64,000 bases of DNA, taken from NCBI RefSeq assembly GCF_010725725.1, contig NZ_AP022599.1:5270001-5334000 (forward strand), given 5' to 3'. A program made the position numbers and the translations under genes. The number at the start of each line of letters is the position of its first letter. Position 1 is the first letter of the stretch. Of the stretch, positions 16,182-25,987 are shown one piece after another. The notes under the pieces are model-generated. The model was not told the DNA's origin. It searched no databases and was given only the letters and a program-made list of their open reading frames with translations. This DNA is from Mycolicibacterium pulveris. GTDB taxonomy: Bacteria; Actinomycetota; Actinomycetes; Mycobacteriales; Mycobacteriaceae.

Positions 16182-17040
16182 GAACGTCCACGTCACCCGC
16201 GGCGGGTGGCGACGACGGCACAGCGCGCTGCGTCTCGCCGACGCGGCGGCGAGAGGCTGCCTGCGCGGGGCGGGGCGAGATCCGCGCGACCTCGACCTTC
16301 TGGTCAACGCGGGTATCTACCGAGACCGCAACCTCGGGGAACCCGCCCTGGCGGCAATGATCCAGAAGGACATCGGAGCGAATCCGGAGGATCCGCACGG
16401 CAACGGCCACGGAACATTTTCCTTCGACGTCGCCAACGGAAGCTGCGGCGTCATCACCGCATTGCAGATCGTCGATGGATTCCTCGAGTCGCGCACCGTC
16501 GACAGCGCCCTGATCGTGGCCAGCGACGCCGACCCCGGCAGAAGACGCAGCGATCGCTTTCCGTATTCGCCTGTCGGAGCGGCGATGTCGTGCACATGGG
16601 CCGACGGTCACGACGGATTGGGCCGGGTGTACTGGGTCCGCAGGCCGGATGGCGGCGAAAGCTACAACGCCACAGCCGGACTCGTCGATCGTCGCAACGT
16701 GCTGCGGTTTCACGAGTCGGCGGATGTGGACAGTCGCTTCGCCGAGGCCGCCGCCGAGGCGGCCCGCCGGTGCCTTGGCGAAGAAGGCCTCGACGCAACG
16801 GATGTCGACGTGATCGTCGCCGCCCCCGCCCACGGGGAGTTCCGTGCGGCCCTCGCCGAGCGGCTCGGCATCGCGGTGGACACCGTCGTCGTCGCAGCCG
16901 ATGCGAAGACCCATACCGCGTCGCTGGCCGCGGCGTTTCAACGGGGTACCGAGCCGCTTGGCGCCGGCGCTTGCGTCCTGCTTGTGGCCGCGGCCGCGGG
17001 GATCACGGCGGGCGCCGCGCTCTATCGGGTTCCGCGCTAG
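16165..17040 (+). CDS. Shortened FabH-like protein with degenerate active site
   Basis: A 291-residue thiolase-superfamily protein encoded in tandem with the full ketosynthase. It keeps the core cysteine in NGSCGVITAL but the His segment is shifted (AAPAHGEF) and the position of the catalytic Asn is occupied by His in KTHTASLAAAF. It is also about 40 residues shorter than normal FabH. The 17-nt overlap with its neighbour implies coupled translation. By analogy with other paired ketosynthases it may be a non-condensing partner subunit; this is inference. Its TAG stop shares bases with the convergent pfkB stop. Confidence 0.75.
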
Positions 17041-17996
17041 CCGCCGGCGGGCTCGAAATCGGTGGGCTGCCCCACCGTTCCGAAGAGCCGCTCCACGTCG
17101 GCGCGGGTGGGAACCTCGGTGCCGGGAGTCAGGAGCATGGCCGTGGCCGCGGCGATGCCGAACCGCACCGCCTCGCTCAGCGACCAGCCTCGACTCAGGC
17201 CGACCGTGATCCCGGCAACCATCGCATCGCCGGCGCCGACACTGCTGACCGGCCGAGCCGGAATCGCGCGGAATCGTTGGCTGTGCGCTGCGGTGACGAG
17301 CAGCGCTCCTTGTGAACCGAGCGACACGACGACCGCCTGGGTGATGCCCGCGTCGATGAGTTCCCGTGCGGCGGCCAACTGTTCGGCTTCGGTGCGCAGG
17401 TCGCGACCCACGTGCTCGCGCAGCTCTCGCAGGCTGGGTTTCAGCAGGAACACGCCGGTATGCATAGACGCGAGCGCATGTCCCGAGGTGTCCAGGATGA
17501 ACAGGGCGCCGAGTTCGCGACTGACGTCGGCGACGCGCTGATAGAGATCGGGGGGCACCCCGGGCGGCAGGCTGCCGCTGGCCACGACGAACTCCGCACC
17601 GGCCGCGACCTTCCGCAGTTCGTCGAGGCACCGCGCTCGTTCGCTGATCGTCAGGTGCGGGCCCGGTAGGACGAATCGGTACTGCTCGTTGGTGTGGCGT
17701 TCGGTGACCGTGAAGCTCTCCCGGGTCGATTCGCCGATCTCGATGCGGCGATGTGGCACGCCGGCGTCCTTGATGAGCTGTGCCAGCAGGTCGCCGATGG
17801 GGCCGCCGACGGGAAATACCGCGGACACCGCCGCTCCGAGCACGTGCGCGACACGGGCCACGTTGATGCCGCCCCCGCCCGGGTCGTAACGCGCACTGCC
17901 GCAACGGATCTTCTCGGTCGGGCGTACCACGTCAGCTGACGTCGCGATGTCGAGCGCAGGGTTCATCGTCAGCGTGACGATCCGCGGCGTTGTCAT
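17037..17996 (-). CDS. pfkB: PfkB-family phosphofructokinase (Rv2029c-like)
   Basis: A 319-residue ribokinase-superfamily sugar kinase. It has the N-terminal TLTMNPALDI, the substrate glycine motif GGGGINVARV, the PfkB signature region and the catalytic anion-hole motif SSVGAGDAMVAG near residue 250. The family phosphorylates fructose-6-phosphate or tagatose-6-phosphate; M. tuberculosis PfkB is a DosR-regulated minor phosphofructokinase. It is the third gene of the run hspX, Rv2030c-like, pfkB, the same order as Rv2031c-Rv2030c-Rv2029c. The stop codons of this gene and the convergent FabH-like gene overlap within CTAG. Confidence 0.93.
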   Translation of the reverse strand: MTTPRIVTLTMNPALDIATSADVVRPTEKIRCGSARYDPGGGGINVARVAHVLGAAVSAVFPVGGPIGDLLAQLIKDAGVPHRRIEIGESTRESFTVTERHTNEQYRFVLPGPHLTISERARCLDELRKVAAGAEFVVASGSLPPGVPPDLYQRVADVSRELGALFILDTSGHALASMHTGVFLLKPSLRELREHVGRDLRTEAEQLAAARELIDAGITQAVVVSLGSQGALLVTAAHSQRFRAIPARPVSSVGAGDAMVAGITVGLSRGWSLSEAVRFGIAAATAMLLTPGTEVPTRADVERLFGTVGQPTDFEPAGG

Positions 17997-18032
17997 GCGG
18001 CAGGGCTCCGTTCCTCGCGTACCTCGGCGCTG

Positions 18033-20078
18033 TTAGAGGCCGGTGGGATACGTCTCCGGCGTTTCCCCGGCCACCCAGAGGCTGGTGACCTCGAGCGGCT
18101 CGAGGGCGCGGGTGCGGTCGACGTGGATGATCGCGTCGAACTGTTCGGATGGGCGAACGTGGTAGTAGTGGCTCTGCCGTTCGGTTTCGGGCAGATAGAT
18201 GACGCCGATGGCGCGGCCCAACCGGACGGTGTCCAGTGGTTCGGCCGCCGAGCGGTCGATCATCGCCGACACCAGGAAGTCCGGTTCCCCGGTCTCATGG
18301 AAGAGTTCTTCCACGCTGCCGTTCAGCGCGGGGCGCACCACTTTTCGCTCGGCGATCCCGCCCCATTCGCTGGCCGCGGTGACCGTGCCGGTGTAGGTGG
18401 TGAACCCGATCAACCGGCAGTCATCGCCGAACCGCTCACGCGCCAACTGGCCCAGGGTCAGCTGACCGTCACCGGTCACCTCGGTGGCCCGTGCGTCACC
18501 GACGTGAGAGTTGTGTGCCCAGACCACGATTCGCGCCGGTTCACGGCCGTTGTGACGGTCCAGATGGGCCAGCAGCGCGTCCAACGTCTGGGCCATGTGT
18601 TGATCGCGCAGATTCCACGAGGTGACCCGGCCGCCGAACATCGTGCGGTAGTAGGCCTCCGCGTTGCGCACCGTCTGCGCGTTCTGCTTGGCGTAGAACG
18701 CCTCGTCTTCGGCGAGCAGTCCGTTGCGGCGTGCGTATTCGACCGCGTTGCGTTGCATTTCGATCAGCTGGTCCAACGCTTGTCTCTCGCAGGACTGGCC
18801 GGCGCCGAACGCCGCCGCGAAACCGTAGGCCTGGCCGTCGTCGGCCGAGACGTGGTCGAAGCACGCGTACCGGGCGCGCGCCCGCGCGGCCGCGCGGGGG
18901 TCGACCTTGTCGAGATAGGCGATCACCTCCTGCATCGACCGATGCAGGCTGTACAGGTCCAATCCGTAGAAGCCGGCCTGCTGATCGCCGTCCGAGCGAC
19001 GCCGCTGATTGTGAGCGTGCAGCCAGGCCACGAAGTCTCGGACCACGACGTTGCGCCACATCCACGCGGGAAATCGCTCGAAGCCACGAAGCGCTTCCTC
19101 CGCCGAGGTGTCGTCGCCCAGCCCCCGCACGTAGCGGTTGACGCGGTACGCGTCGGGCCAATCCGCCTCGGCCGCCACCGCGCAGAAGCCCTTCTTCTCG
19201 ATCAGCCACTTGGTGATCTCGGCGCGCGCTTCGTAGAACTCGTGGGTGCCGTGCGAACTCTCGCCGATCAGGACCACCCGCGCATCGCCGACGATCTCCT
19301 CGAGCGCTTCCGTCGGCGGCAGCCCGCCAGGGGCCCGCACCGCGGCGGCGCGGATGATTTCGGCCGGCGAGAGCCGTGTCTCGATCCCGGAGACCACCAC
19401 TTCCGTGGTGGGGGTGGCGAGGAGGTCGCGCACTTCCTGATCGCTGACCTGACGGAAGTCCCAGTACCATTCGCCCACCGCGCGGAACGGGGTGGGCATC
19501 GTCGCGCAGACGGCGTCGTCGACCATTCCGGCGAATTGCCGGCACGTCGACTCCGGCGCCGCCGGAACCGCGACCACGATCTCCTTCGGGTTGCGTTCCC
19601 GCAGCGCCTGTACCGCGGCGAGCATGCTCGAACCGGTCGCAAGGCCGTCGTCGACCAGGATCACCGTCTTGCCGGCCACCTCCAGCGGCGGTCGGCCACC
19701 CCGGTAGACGGCCTCGCGGCGGATCAGTTCTCGCCCTTCACGTTCGGCGACATCACGCAGCTGCTCGGGCGTGACGCGCAACGCCCGCACCACGTCGTCG
19801 TTGACGACGACATGCCCGCCGCTGGCCAGCGCGCCCATCGCGAACTCTTCGTGGCCGGGCGCGCCCAGCTTGCGCACGATGAACGCATCCAGCGGGACAC
19901 CGAGCGCCGCCGCCACCTCCCAGGCCACGGGAACCCCACCGCGGGCCAACCCCAGCACCACAACGTCCTCACGACCCCGGTAGGCGCTGAGCAGTTCGGC
20001 CAGGACCCGGCCCGCTTCGCGGCGGTCACGGAACACCCGGCCGGGCGCGTTGCGCAACGATTCGGTTGTTCGAGCCAT
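18033..20078 (-). CDS. Phosphoribosyltransferase / erythromycin-esterase-like fusion (Rv2030c-like)
   Basis: A 681-residue two-domain protein. Residues 1-220 are a type I phosphoribosyltransferase fold with the PRPP loop [13 protein letters not shown] at 139-151 and a [10 protein letters not shown] motif at 43-52. Residues 230-680 are an erythromycin-esterase-like domain with the histidine/glutamate motifs [14 protein letters not shown] and [17 protein letters not shown]. Neither substrate is known. The same fusion is found between hspX and pfkB in M. tuberculosis (Rv2030c), a DosR target. It is 78 bp downstream of hspX and 36 bp before pfkB, so one transcript is likely. Confidence 0.93.
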   Translation of the reverse strand: MARTTESLRNAPGRVFRDRREAGRVLAELLSAYRGREDVVVLGLARGGVPVAWEVAAALGVPLDAFIVRKLGAPGHEEFAMGALASGGHVVVNDDVVRALRVTPEQLRDVAEREGRELIRREAVYRGGRPPLEVAGKTVILVDDGLATGSSMLAAVQALRERNPKEIVVAVPAAPESTCRQFAGMVDDAVCATMPTPFRAVGEWYWDFRQVSDQEVRDLLATPTTEVVVSGIETRLSPAEIIRAAAVRAPGGLPPTEALEEIVGDARVVLIGESSHGTHEFYEARAEITKWLIEKKGFCAVAAEADWPDAYRVNRYVRGLGDDTSAEEALRGFERFPAWMWRNVVVRDFVAWLHAHNQRRRSDGDQQAGFYGLDLYSLHRSMQEVIAYLDKVDPRAAARARARYACFDHVSADDGQAYGFAAAFGAGQSCERQALDQLIEMQRNAVEYARRNGLLAEDEAFYAKQNAQTVRNAEAYYRTMFGGRVTSWNLRDQHMAQTLDALLAHLDRHNGREPARIVVWAHNSHVGDARATEVTGDGQLTLGQLARERFGDDCRLIGFTTYTGTVTAASEWGGIAERKVVRPALNGSVEELFHETGEPDFLVSAMIDRSAAEPLDTVRLGRAIGVIYLPETERQSHYYHVRPSEQFDAIIHVDRTRALEPLEVTSLWVAGETPETYPTGL

Positions 20079-20156
20079 CGTCGTCCCTCACCTAACTCGA
20101 TGTGATGCGGCGGTCCCGGGGTCAACCTGATACCCCGGGACCAACCCGATCGATTG

Positions 20157-20585
20157 CTACTTGGCCTCGACCGCGATGCGCTTCTCTTCCGGCTCGACTG
20201 CCTTGGCAACCGGAACCGACACGGTGAGGATGCCCTTGTCGTAGGTGGCCTTGATGCCGTCCTCGTCGGCGCCTGGCGGCAGCATCACCGATCGCATGAA
20301 CGAGCCATAGGAGAACTCAGAGCGTCCGTTGGTCTTCTGCTCGGAGCGCTCGGCCTTGATGGTCAGCACGCCGTCGCGCACGGTGATGTCGACGTTTTTG
20401 TCGGGATCGACACCGGGAATCTCGGCGCGAAGCTCGTAGCTGTCCTCTTTCTGTTCGTCCTCGACGCGGATGATGTGGGTGCCGAGCGCGGGACGCAGGT
20501 TCGCCCACGACGGGAAACCCTCGAATAACTCGGCCAGGTCCGGCCAGAAGGACCGCGGACGTTGCTGGGCGGGAAGTTTGCTCAT
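20157..20585 (-). CDS. hspX: Alpha-crystallin (Hsp20) dormancy chaperone
   Basis: A 142-residue small heat-shock protein, close to the M. tuberculosis HspX/Acr length of 144. It keeps LPAQQRPRSFWPDLAELFEGFPS at the N-terminus in shortened matching form, the alpha-crystallin core with RAEIPGVDPDKNVDI and the hallmark DKGILTVSV. It forms ATP-independent oligomers that hold unfolded proteins during hypoxia. The ATG has AAAGGAG 7 nt upstream. Two DosR boxes lie 78 and 101 bp upstream of the start, as is typical for hspX. It heads the operon with the Rv2030c-like gene and pfkB. Confidence 0.96.
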   Translation of the reverse strand: MSKLPAQQRPRSFWPDLAELFEGFPSWANLRPALGTHIIRVEDEQKEDSYELRAEIPGVDPDKNVDITVRDGVLTIKAERSEQKTNGRSEFSYGSFMRSVMLPPGADEDGIKATYDKGILTVSVPVAKAVEPEEKRIAVEAK

Positions 20586-20656
20586 GAGTGGCTCCTTTGC
20601 GACGTCGGTGTGACTTCCACGGTTCCATCCCATCACCGCGCCGGCACCGCCCGGTA

Positions 20657-20693
20657 GGGACGGAAGTCCCGGTCCACCAGGGTCCTTCGTCGC
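20657..20693 (-). promoter_or_regulatory. Paired DosR boxes of hspX
   Basis: GGGACGGAAGTCCC (20657-20670) matches 12 of 14 core positions and GGGTCCTTCGTCGC (20680-20693) matches 10, with centres 23 bp apart. They lie between hspX and the end of the next gene. The proximal site predicts a 5' leader of about 36 nt for hspX. Confidence 0.85.
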
Positions 20694-20706
20694 CGGGCCG
20701 CCGAAC

Positions 20707-21132
20707 TCACGACAAGCTGTCCGGCTCGGCGCCGAAGACGAAACGGCGTCCGGTCACGCTCAACGGGCGGATGCGCACGTAATGGCGCTTCACCGTTGCC
20801 GTCCAGGGCAGTAGCTGCGCGTGCTGGGCCTCCGCGAGCTCTTCGTCGGTACGAAGGATGCGTGCCGAGCCCTTCACGATCACACTCCAGCCCTCGGTCA
20901 GGTCGTGCCCGTCGGCCTCGAACAACACGCGGTTGTTGATCGCCGCACTGACCAGCTTCGTGCCTTCGGCCGTGCGGAACAGGATCGTCCGGCGCTGGGT
21001 AACGAAGTTGACCGGAAAGATCTCCGGTTGGCCGTCGACGCTGGTGACCAGCCGACCGAGGGAAACGCTCGACAACAGGTTCCAGCAGTCGGACTCCGAA
21101 AGGACGGACATGGGTTCACGCTGTTCGGCCAT
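20707..21132 (-). CDS. Pyridoxamine 5'-phosphate oxidase-like flavin-binding protein
   Basis: A 141-residue split-beta-barrel protein of the PNPOx-like superfamily, similar in type to the DosR-regulated Rv0080. The fold is suggested by ESDCWNLLSSVSLGRLVTSVDGQPEIFPVNFV, shown here only as its parts LGRLVTS and PEIFPVNFV, and by RTAEGTKLVSAAINNRVLFEAD. Such proteins bind FMN or F420; the cofactor is not determinable. The ATG reading MAEQREPM is preferred over a longer frame because a DosR box centre lies 43.5 bp upstream and TACTCT sits 7 nt before the ATG, a leaderless arrangement. It is divergent from the SRPBCC gene. Confidence 0.83.
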   Translation of the reverse strand: MAEQREPMSVLSESDCWNLLSSVSLGRLVTSVDGQPEIFPVNFVTQRRTILFRTAEGTKLVSAAINNRVLFEADGHDLTEGWSVIVKGSARILRTDEELAEAQHAQLLPWTATVKRHYVRIRPLSVTGRRFVFGAEPDSLS

Positions 21133-21168
21133 GACCGGGAGAGTACGCGGGACGGTTGGCCGGCAAAG

Positions 21169-21214
21169 CGGCCGAAGGTCCCGAACCGCGGGCCATATCG
21201 GTGACTTCCGGCCC
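21169..21214. promoter_or_regulatory. Two DosR boxes serving divergent promoters
   Basis: CGGCCGAAGGTCCC (21169-21182; 10 of 14 read on the minus strand) is centred 43.5 bp from the minus-strand ATG at 21132. GTGACTTCCGGCCC (21201-21214; 10 of 14) is centred 42.5 bp from the plus-strand ATG at 21250. The -10 candidates are TACTCT (21145-21140, minus) and CAGGGT (21238-21243, plus). Centres are 32 bp apart. Confidence 0.75.
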
Positions 21215-21249
21215 TGTTCGAACGGCGGCCTGCACGCCAGGGTTGACCC

Positions 21250-21858
21250 ATGGCTGGCAACACACTGCGAAAGGCGGCGCGGCTCGCGGCGGTCGGGACG
21301 CTGCTCTACGCGGCGCGCCGGTACTACCGGAACTGGGGCACCACCAAGGAGGAGTACCGACGGTGGCTGCCGGGAGACGAGTTGATGTACCGGCCGTCCG
21401 TCTGGTCCACGACGGGGGTGTGGATCGACGCACCGGTTTCGGCTGTTTGGCCGTGGCTGCTTCAGATCGGCCACCGGAGCGCCGAGAGAATCGATCCGGA
21501 ATGGCAGCGGCTGGAGCCGGGCGACGTGGTGCGCCTGACCCCGAAGGGCTGGCTGGGTCTGCGCAACGGGCTCACCATGACCGTTGCTCAGGTCGTCGAC
21601 GACGAAGCCGTGGTGCTGCGCGGCAGGCCTCCGGGTTTCCCGTGGGAAGCCGTCTGGACGTTTCATGTCGAGCCCCGCTGGGAGGACCGCTGCCGCCTGC
21701 TGGCCCGCACGCGCGCGCAGCTTCACCATCCCGGCGACCTGCTGCTCACCGAGTTGGCCGGACCGATCACGGCACTGTTCATGCGGCGCACCTTGCTGAC
21801 AATCAAACGGCGGGCGCAGGATTCGTTGAAGGCTGCCGAGTTGGAACGGGCGGTGTGA
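21250..21858 (+). CDS. SRPBCC-family protein with N-terminal hydrophobic segment
   Basis: A 202-residue protein. A short hydrophobic N-terminal stretch (about 8-22, KAARLAAVGTLLYAAR) is followed by an SRPBCC/START-like domain beginning STTGVWIDAPVSAVWPWLLQIG and continuing through a W-rich strand (EAVWTFHVEPRWEDRCRLL). Such domains bind hydrophobic ligands. A C-terminal helix (LTELAGPITALFMRRTLLTIKRRA) may touch the membrane. Ligand and role are unknown. The ATG is placed by the DosR-box spacing, with no Shine-Dalgarno. It is convergent with otsB1, ending 16 nt before that gene's stop. Confidence 0.8.
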   Translation: MAGNTLRKAARLAAVGTLLYAARRYYRNWGTTKEEYRRWLPGDELMYRPSVWSTTGVWIDAPVSAVWPWLLQIGHRSAERIDPEWQRLEPGDVVRLTPKGWLGLRNGLTMTVAQVVDDEAVVLRGRPPGFPWEAVWTFHVEPRWEDRCRLLARTRAQLHHPGDLLLTELAGPITALFMRRTLLTIKRRAQDSLKAAELERAV

Positions 21859-21874
21859 GAACCCGGCTTGAGCG

Positions 21875-24800
21875 CTAAGAGCGGCTGGGAAACCGGATGG
21901 TGCTGCCAGGGGCCAGGTGTTCGACCCGGCCGCGGCATTCGATCATCACCGGCGGCACGTCTCGCGGGCCGACGCTGACCTCCGCGCCCTTGCCGCTGAC
22001 ACGTACGTAGAGGTGGTGGCCGCGGTAGTGGAGCGGAAAGCCTAGTGCGCCAAGGGACTCCGGCCAATTGGGCGCGAGGACCAGGCGGTCGTTGCGGGTC
22101 TCCAGCCCGGTGAAACACCGCTGCACGAGGTCGACGCTGCCTGCCATGGCGGCCAGATGGATTCCCTCGGAAGTGGTGCCGCCCTGAATGTCGGCGACAT
22201 CGGACTTGAGCACCTGCTCGAAGAACTCCATCGCGTGGTCGCGATTCGCCCGAGCCAACACCCAGGTGTGGACGAGGGCGCTGAGGGTCGAGCCGTGCGA
22301 CGTACGGCTGAGGTAGTAGTCGACCATCTTCGGGATCTGTTGCGGGTTCAAGCGGTAGCCGAGCCGGGTCAGCAACTGACGCAGTTCGTCAGAGGACAAG
22401 AGATACAGCAGCATCAACGCGTCAGCCTGCTTGGACGCCTTGTAGCGGTTGACGTCGTCCTCCTCGGCCTCCAGGATCCGGTCCAGCCGTCGAATGTCGC
22501 CGTACCGCTTGCGGTACAGGTCCCAGTCCAGTTCGTCCAGTTCCTCGTACCCCTCGAACTGGCTGATGATGCCGTCGTGAAACGGAACGAACATCCGTCG
22601 GCTGACATGCTCCCAGCGCTTCAGTTCCTCGGTGGTCAGCGCGAGCTTTTCGCGCAGGTCCAACCGGTTCGGCAGTGGCAGATGCTCGAGCGCCTCGATG
22701 GCCCGCAGGATGACCCACACGGCCATCACGTTCGTGTACGCGTTGTTGTCGATGCCGTCATACGGACGGTCCGGATAACCGGAGTGGAACTCGTCGGGTC
22801 CGATGATGCCGAAGATGCCGAAGCGGTCGCGCTTCTCGTCGTATGTCGTTCTGCTGACCCAGAATCGGGCTATCTCCACCAGCAACTCGCTGCCGTGGTC
22901 GATCAGGCAGGCCAGGTCACCGGTGACCTGGTAGTACTGCCACACGTTGTATGCGATCGCGATACCGATGTGGTGCGCGCGGTGGCTGGCATCCGGATTC
23001 CACCGCCCCGACCGGGGGTTCAGATGCATGGCCTGGCTTTCCTCGCGACCGTCGCCGCCGGATTGCCACGGGAACATCGCACCGGCGTAACCGGCCAGCC
23101 TGGCGGCGCGGCGGGCTTCCTGCAGCCGACGATGGCGGTAGTGGAGCAACGCTCGGGTGATCGTCGGATACCGCAGGTTGAGCACCGGGAAGATGAACAG
23201 CTCGTCCCAGAACACATGGCCGCGGTAGGCCTCACCGTGCAGTCCGCGCGCCGGTACGCCGACGTCGAGGTCCTCGCTGTGAGGCGAGACGGTCTGCAGC
23301 AGGTGCAGCAGATGCAGTCGCAGGATGCGTAACTCGTCGAGGTGATCCTCGAATTCGATCGAGAGGCGCTCCCACACGTGGGCCCACGCGAGCACGTGCG
23401 CATCTCGTATCGTCGCGAACCGCTCCTGGCGTTCCAGCCTCCGTTCGGCCCCGGTGGCCGGCTCCGCCGTGGCGGTGTCGCGTCCGGTCACCAGGCTGAC
23501 GATCTTCTCCACCGTCAGCTCCTGGCCCGGTTTGAGGTCGGTAAAGATCTCGTGCCCGATCTCGAGCCCCTCGTCGACGAGCCGGTACGTCGCGGGGGCC
23601 CGCCTCTCGCCGTGCCAAACCGTGGTCCTGGCGGTCAATGCCACCGCGACGTGCGACTGGGTCGTCTCGACGCGCATCAGCACCGAATCCTCCGACAGGC
23701 CACGCTTGCTCGGCGCGGTGAGATGCGTGCTGGCCAGCCCGCGATATCGCTCCACCCCCGCGTTGCGGACGTTCCCGTCGATCGTCGACCGAAGCTGTAT
23801 CGTCCCCGACCAATCCTCGGCGACGATGACGCTCTGCAACGCGGCGACGTGGGCGGCGTGCATGGCCACGAACCGATGCTGGGTCAGCCGCGTGGTCCGG
23901 CCGGCGTCGTCGCGGAAGCGCACCTCACGGGTCAGCACCGCTTCGCGCAGGTTGAGCGTTTGGCGATACGACAGCAGGTCGACGCTGTCGATGTCGAACC
24001 AGTCGCCGTCGTCGATGCGGAACGTCAGCGGCAGCCAGTTGGGCAGGTTCACGAGGCTCTCGTTGTCGATTCTGGTGCCACCGACGAGATCATCGAGACG
24101 GTTGTACACGCCTGCGGCGTAGGTGGCCGGGTAGTGCACCTGCCCGGCTTTCGACTCCGGGGCGGCACCGCGGGTGGCGAAATAGCCGTTGCCGACCGTG
24201 CACAAGGCCTCCCGAAGCTTTTCGGCATGGGGTTCGTAGCTGTCGAACGTGTACGTCCAGGCTTCGTCGAAGCTGCGCTGTGCGTAAGCCAGCCAGTTCC
24301 CGCCGTGCTGCAGGAAGCGGCGCACCTCTGCGGCGCCGTCGAGCCTGAACTGGGCGGCGGACGGGCGGTCGCCGTCCCCCTCGTGTCGCACCACGATCCC
24401 GATGCCGTCGAATCGCAGCGCGTCGAATGCGTCCTCGTCGGTGGGGTCGTCGCCAAGATAGATCGGCACCACCCGACCGGGTTGGTTGATCCGCTCGCAG
24501 ATCCAGGCGATCGCTGCGCCCTTGTCCCAGTCGATGTTTGGCCGCAACTCCGCGATCTCGGGGCCGTGGGCCACCCGAAGGCCATGCTGGCGGGCGCATC
24601 GACGGGTCGCTGCGACGACGCCGGTCACTTGCTCCGGTGCCACGTCGTGGTGGTGCACCGCGACCGAGAAGCGCTTGTGCTCGACGCGCACGCCGGGGTT
24701 GCCGTTGAATTCCGCGCGCAGTTCGGCGGCGACCTTCGCCAACACAGGCATGGCCGCGGCCGCCGCGTCGTTCTGGTACCGGTTGCCATCGGGGCCGGCC

Positions 24801-25831
24801 AACTCGAAGCCCAGGCTGCCCGCGTACCAGACTCCGGGGATGTCGACTCGTTCGCGGATGTCGTCCAGGTCGCGATCGGTCACGATGGCGACCGGGCAGT
24901 GCGCAGCCAACTTCACCAGCGCCTCGGCCGCTCCGTCGACCAGGGTTGCGGTGTCGGGATCGGTGACGATGTCGGACAACGTGCCGTCGAAGTCGAGGCA
25001 GACGATCGGCCGCCGGCCGCTCAGGACACCGATCAGCTGGCCGTAGGAATCCAATGCGATGGGCAGCCTCGAGATGCGCGTGTCCCCGTCGCGCACCTCG
25101 ACTTCCGCCAGGTCGGCGACCACGGCGTCCGCTTCCAATCCCAGCAGCCCGTCGGCGTCCCCGTCCCTGTCAACGGCGACGACCAGGTCGAATCCGCCCG
25201 CTCGGGCCGCCCGCACTCCGGCCTCGGCGTGATCGACAACAACGGTGCGCGCGGCCTCGGCGCCGACCCGCCGCGTTGCCTCCAGGAGCATGGCGGGGTC
25301 GGGCTTGCCCGCAAGCCCGAGCTCGTCGGCGAGCACGCCGTCGACGCGGACGGTGAACAGGTCGCTCAGTCCGGCCGACGCGAGGACTTCTTCGCAGTTG
25401 CGGCTGGACGAACAGATCGCGGTCTTGACCCCGGCCGCCGACAGTTGTCGCACTAGCCTGATCGTCGAATCGAACACGCGCACACCGGCGTCGAGCTGGC
25501 CGGGCAGGGTTCGCTCTTTGCGGTGCACGAGTCCCCACACCGTGTCGCCGTCCGCGTCGGAGCGGCTGCCTTCGGGCAGCGAGATGCCGCGTGACGCCAG
25601 AAAATCGGTGACGCCCTCAAGACGTGGCTTACCGTCGATGAGGCGGCGGTACTCGTCGTCGGTGAACGGCGAGTGGTCCTCGTAATCGCTTGCCGGTCGC
25701 CGGGCCAGAAAGTCGTCCAGCACGGTCTTCCATGCCGCGGCATGCGTCGACGCGGCGTCGGTGACCACACTGTCGAGATCGAAGATGACCGCGTCGTGCC
25801 GACGCGGGTCGATGATCACCGGCATGTTCAT
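21875..25831 (-). CDS. otsB1: OtsB1-type three-domain trehalose enzyme (HAD + trehalose-6-phosphatase + GH65)
   Basis: A 1318-residue protein, close to Rv2006 (OtsB1) of M. tuberculosis, a DosR target. Residues about 12-230 are a beta-phosphoglucomutase-like HAD domain (AVIFDLDSVVTD). Residues about 260-500 are a trehalose-6-phosphate phosphatase-like HAD domain (VCLDFDGTLSDI, YLGDDPTDEDAF). Residues about 525-1300 are a glycoside hydrolase 65 domain with the catalytic-acid motif IIGPDEFHSG near 1010. The presumed role is trehalose/maltose or glucose-phosphate metabolism in dormancy; the actual activities need assay. The start is the first ATG of MNMPVII; DosR boxes lie 63-98 bp upstream of it. 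A very long upstream open frame is an artefact of the divergent gene. Confidence 0.93.
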   Translation of the reverse strand: MNMPVIIDPRRHDAVIFDLDSVVTDAASTHAAAWKTVLDDFLARRPASDYEDHSPFTDDEYRRLIDGKPRLEGVTDFLASRGISLPEGSRSDADGDTVWGLVHRKERTLPGQLDAGVRVFDSTIRLVRQLSAAGVKTAICSSSRNCEEVLASAGLSDLFTVRVDGVLADELGLAGKPDPAMLLEATRRVGAEAARTVVVDHAEAGVRAARAGGFDLVVAVDRDGDADGLLGLEADAVVADLAEVEVRDGDTRISRLPIALDSYGQLIGVLSGRRPIVCLDFDGTLSDIVTDPDTATLVDGAAEALVKLAAHCPVAIVTDRDLDDIRERVDIPGVWYAGSLGFELAGPDGNRYQNDAAAAAMPVLAKVAAELRAEFNGNPGVRVEHKRFSVAVHHHDVAPEQVTGVVAATRRCARQHGLRVAHGPEIAELRPNIDWDKGAAIAWICERINQPGRVVPIYLGDDPTDEDAFDALRFDGIGIVVRHEGDGDRPSAAQFRLDGAAEVRRFLQHGGNWLAYAQRSFDEAWTYTFDSYEPHAEKLREALCTVGNGYFATRGAAPESKAGQVHYPATYAAGVYNRLDDLVGGTRIDNESLVNLPNWLPLTFRIDDGDWFDIDSVDLLSYRQTLNLREAVLTREVRFRDDAGRTTRLTQHRFVAMHAAHVAALQSVIVAEDWSGTIQLRSTIDGNVRNAGVERYRGLASTHLTAPSKRGLSEDSVLMRVETTQSHVAVALTARTTVWHGERRAPATYRLVDEGLEIGHEIFTDLKPGQELTVEKIVSLVTGRDTATAEPATGAERRLERQERFATIRDAHVLAWAHVWERLSIEFEDHLDELRILRLHLLHLLQTVSPHSEDLDVGVPARGLHGEAYRGHVFWDELFIFPVLNLRYPTITRALLHYRHRRLQEARRAARLAGYAGAMFPWQSGGDGREESQAMHLNPRSGRWNPDASHRAHHIGIAIAYNVWQYYQVTGDLACLIDHGSELLVEIARFWVSRTTYDEKRDRFGIFGIIGPDEFHSGYPDRPYDGIDNNAYTNVMAVWVILRAIEALEHLPLPNRLDLREKLALTTEELKRWEHVSRRMFVPFHDGIISQFEGYEELDELDWDLYRKRYGDIRRLDRILEAEEDDVNRYKASKQADALMLLYLLSSDELRQLLTRLGYRLNPQQIPKMVDYYLSRTSHGSTLSALVHTWVLARANRDHAMEFFEQVLKSDVADIQGGTTSEGIHLAAMAGSVDLVQRCFTGLETRNDRLVLAPNWPESLGALGFPLHYRGHHLYVRVSGKGAEVSVGPRDVPPVMIECRGRVEHLAPGSTIRFPSRS

Positions 25832-25893
25832 CCAGGTGCCGTCCTCTCGGTGTCCCTGCGACGAGGTTGCGGAACAGTCCGAGCGACCGGCAA

Positions 25894-25929
25894 GGGTCCT
25901 TGGACCACCGCCCAGGTGACCAATGTCCT
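25894..25929. promoter_or_regulatory. DosR boxes between otsB1 and ppsA
   Basis: GGGTCCTTGGACCA (25894-25907, 9 of 14) and GTGACCAATGTCCT (25916-25929, 10 of 14), centres 22 bp apart, in the gap between divergent genes. A weaker related word is at 25938-25951. CAACCT (25869-25864, minus) could be the otsB1 -10. The ppsA start point is not clear. Confidence 0.6.
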
Positions 25930-25987
25930 CCGGCCAGTGGTCCTCGGACGCTTTACCGACGTAGCGTTTGCGAACACGATAGAGGTC

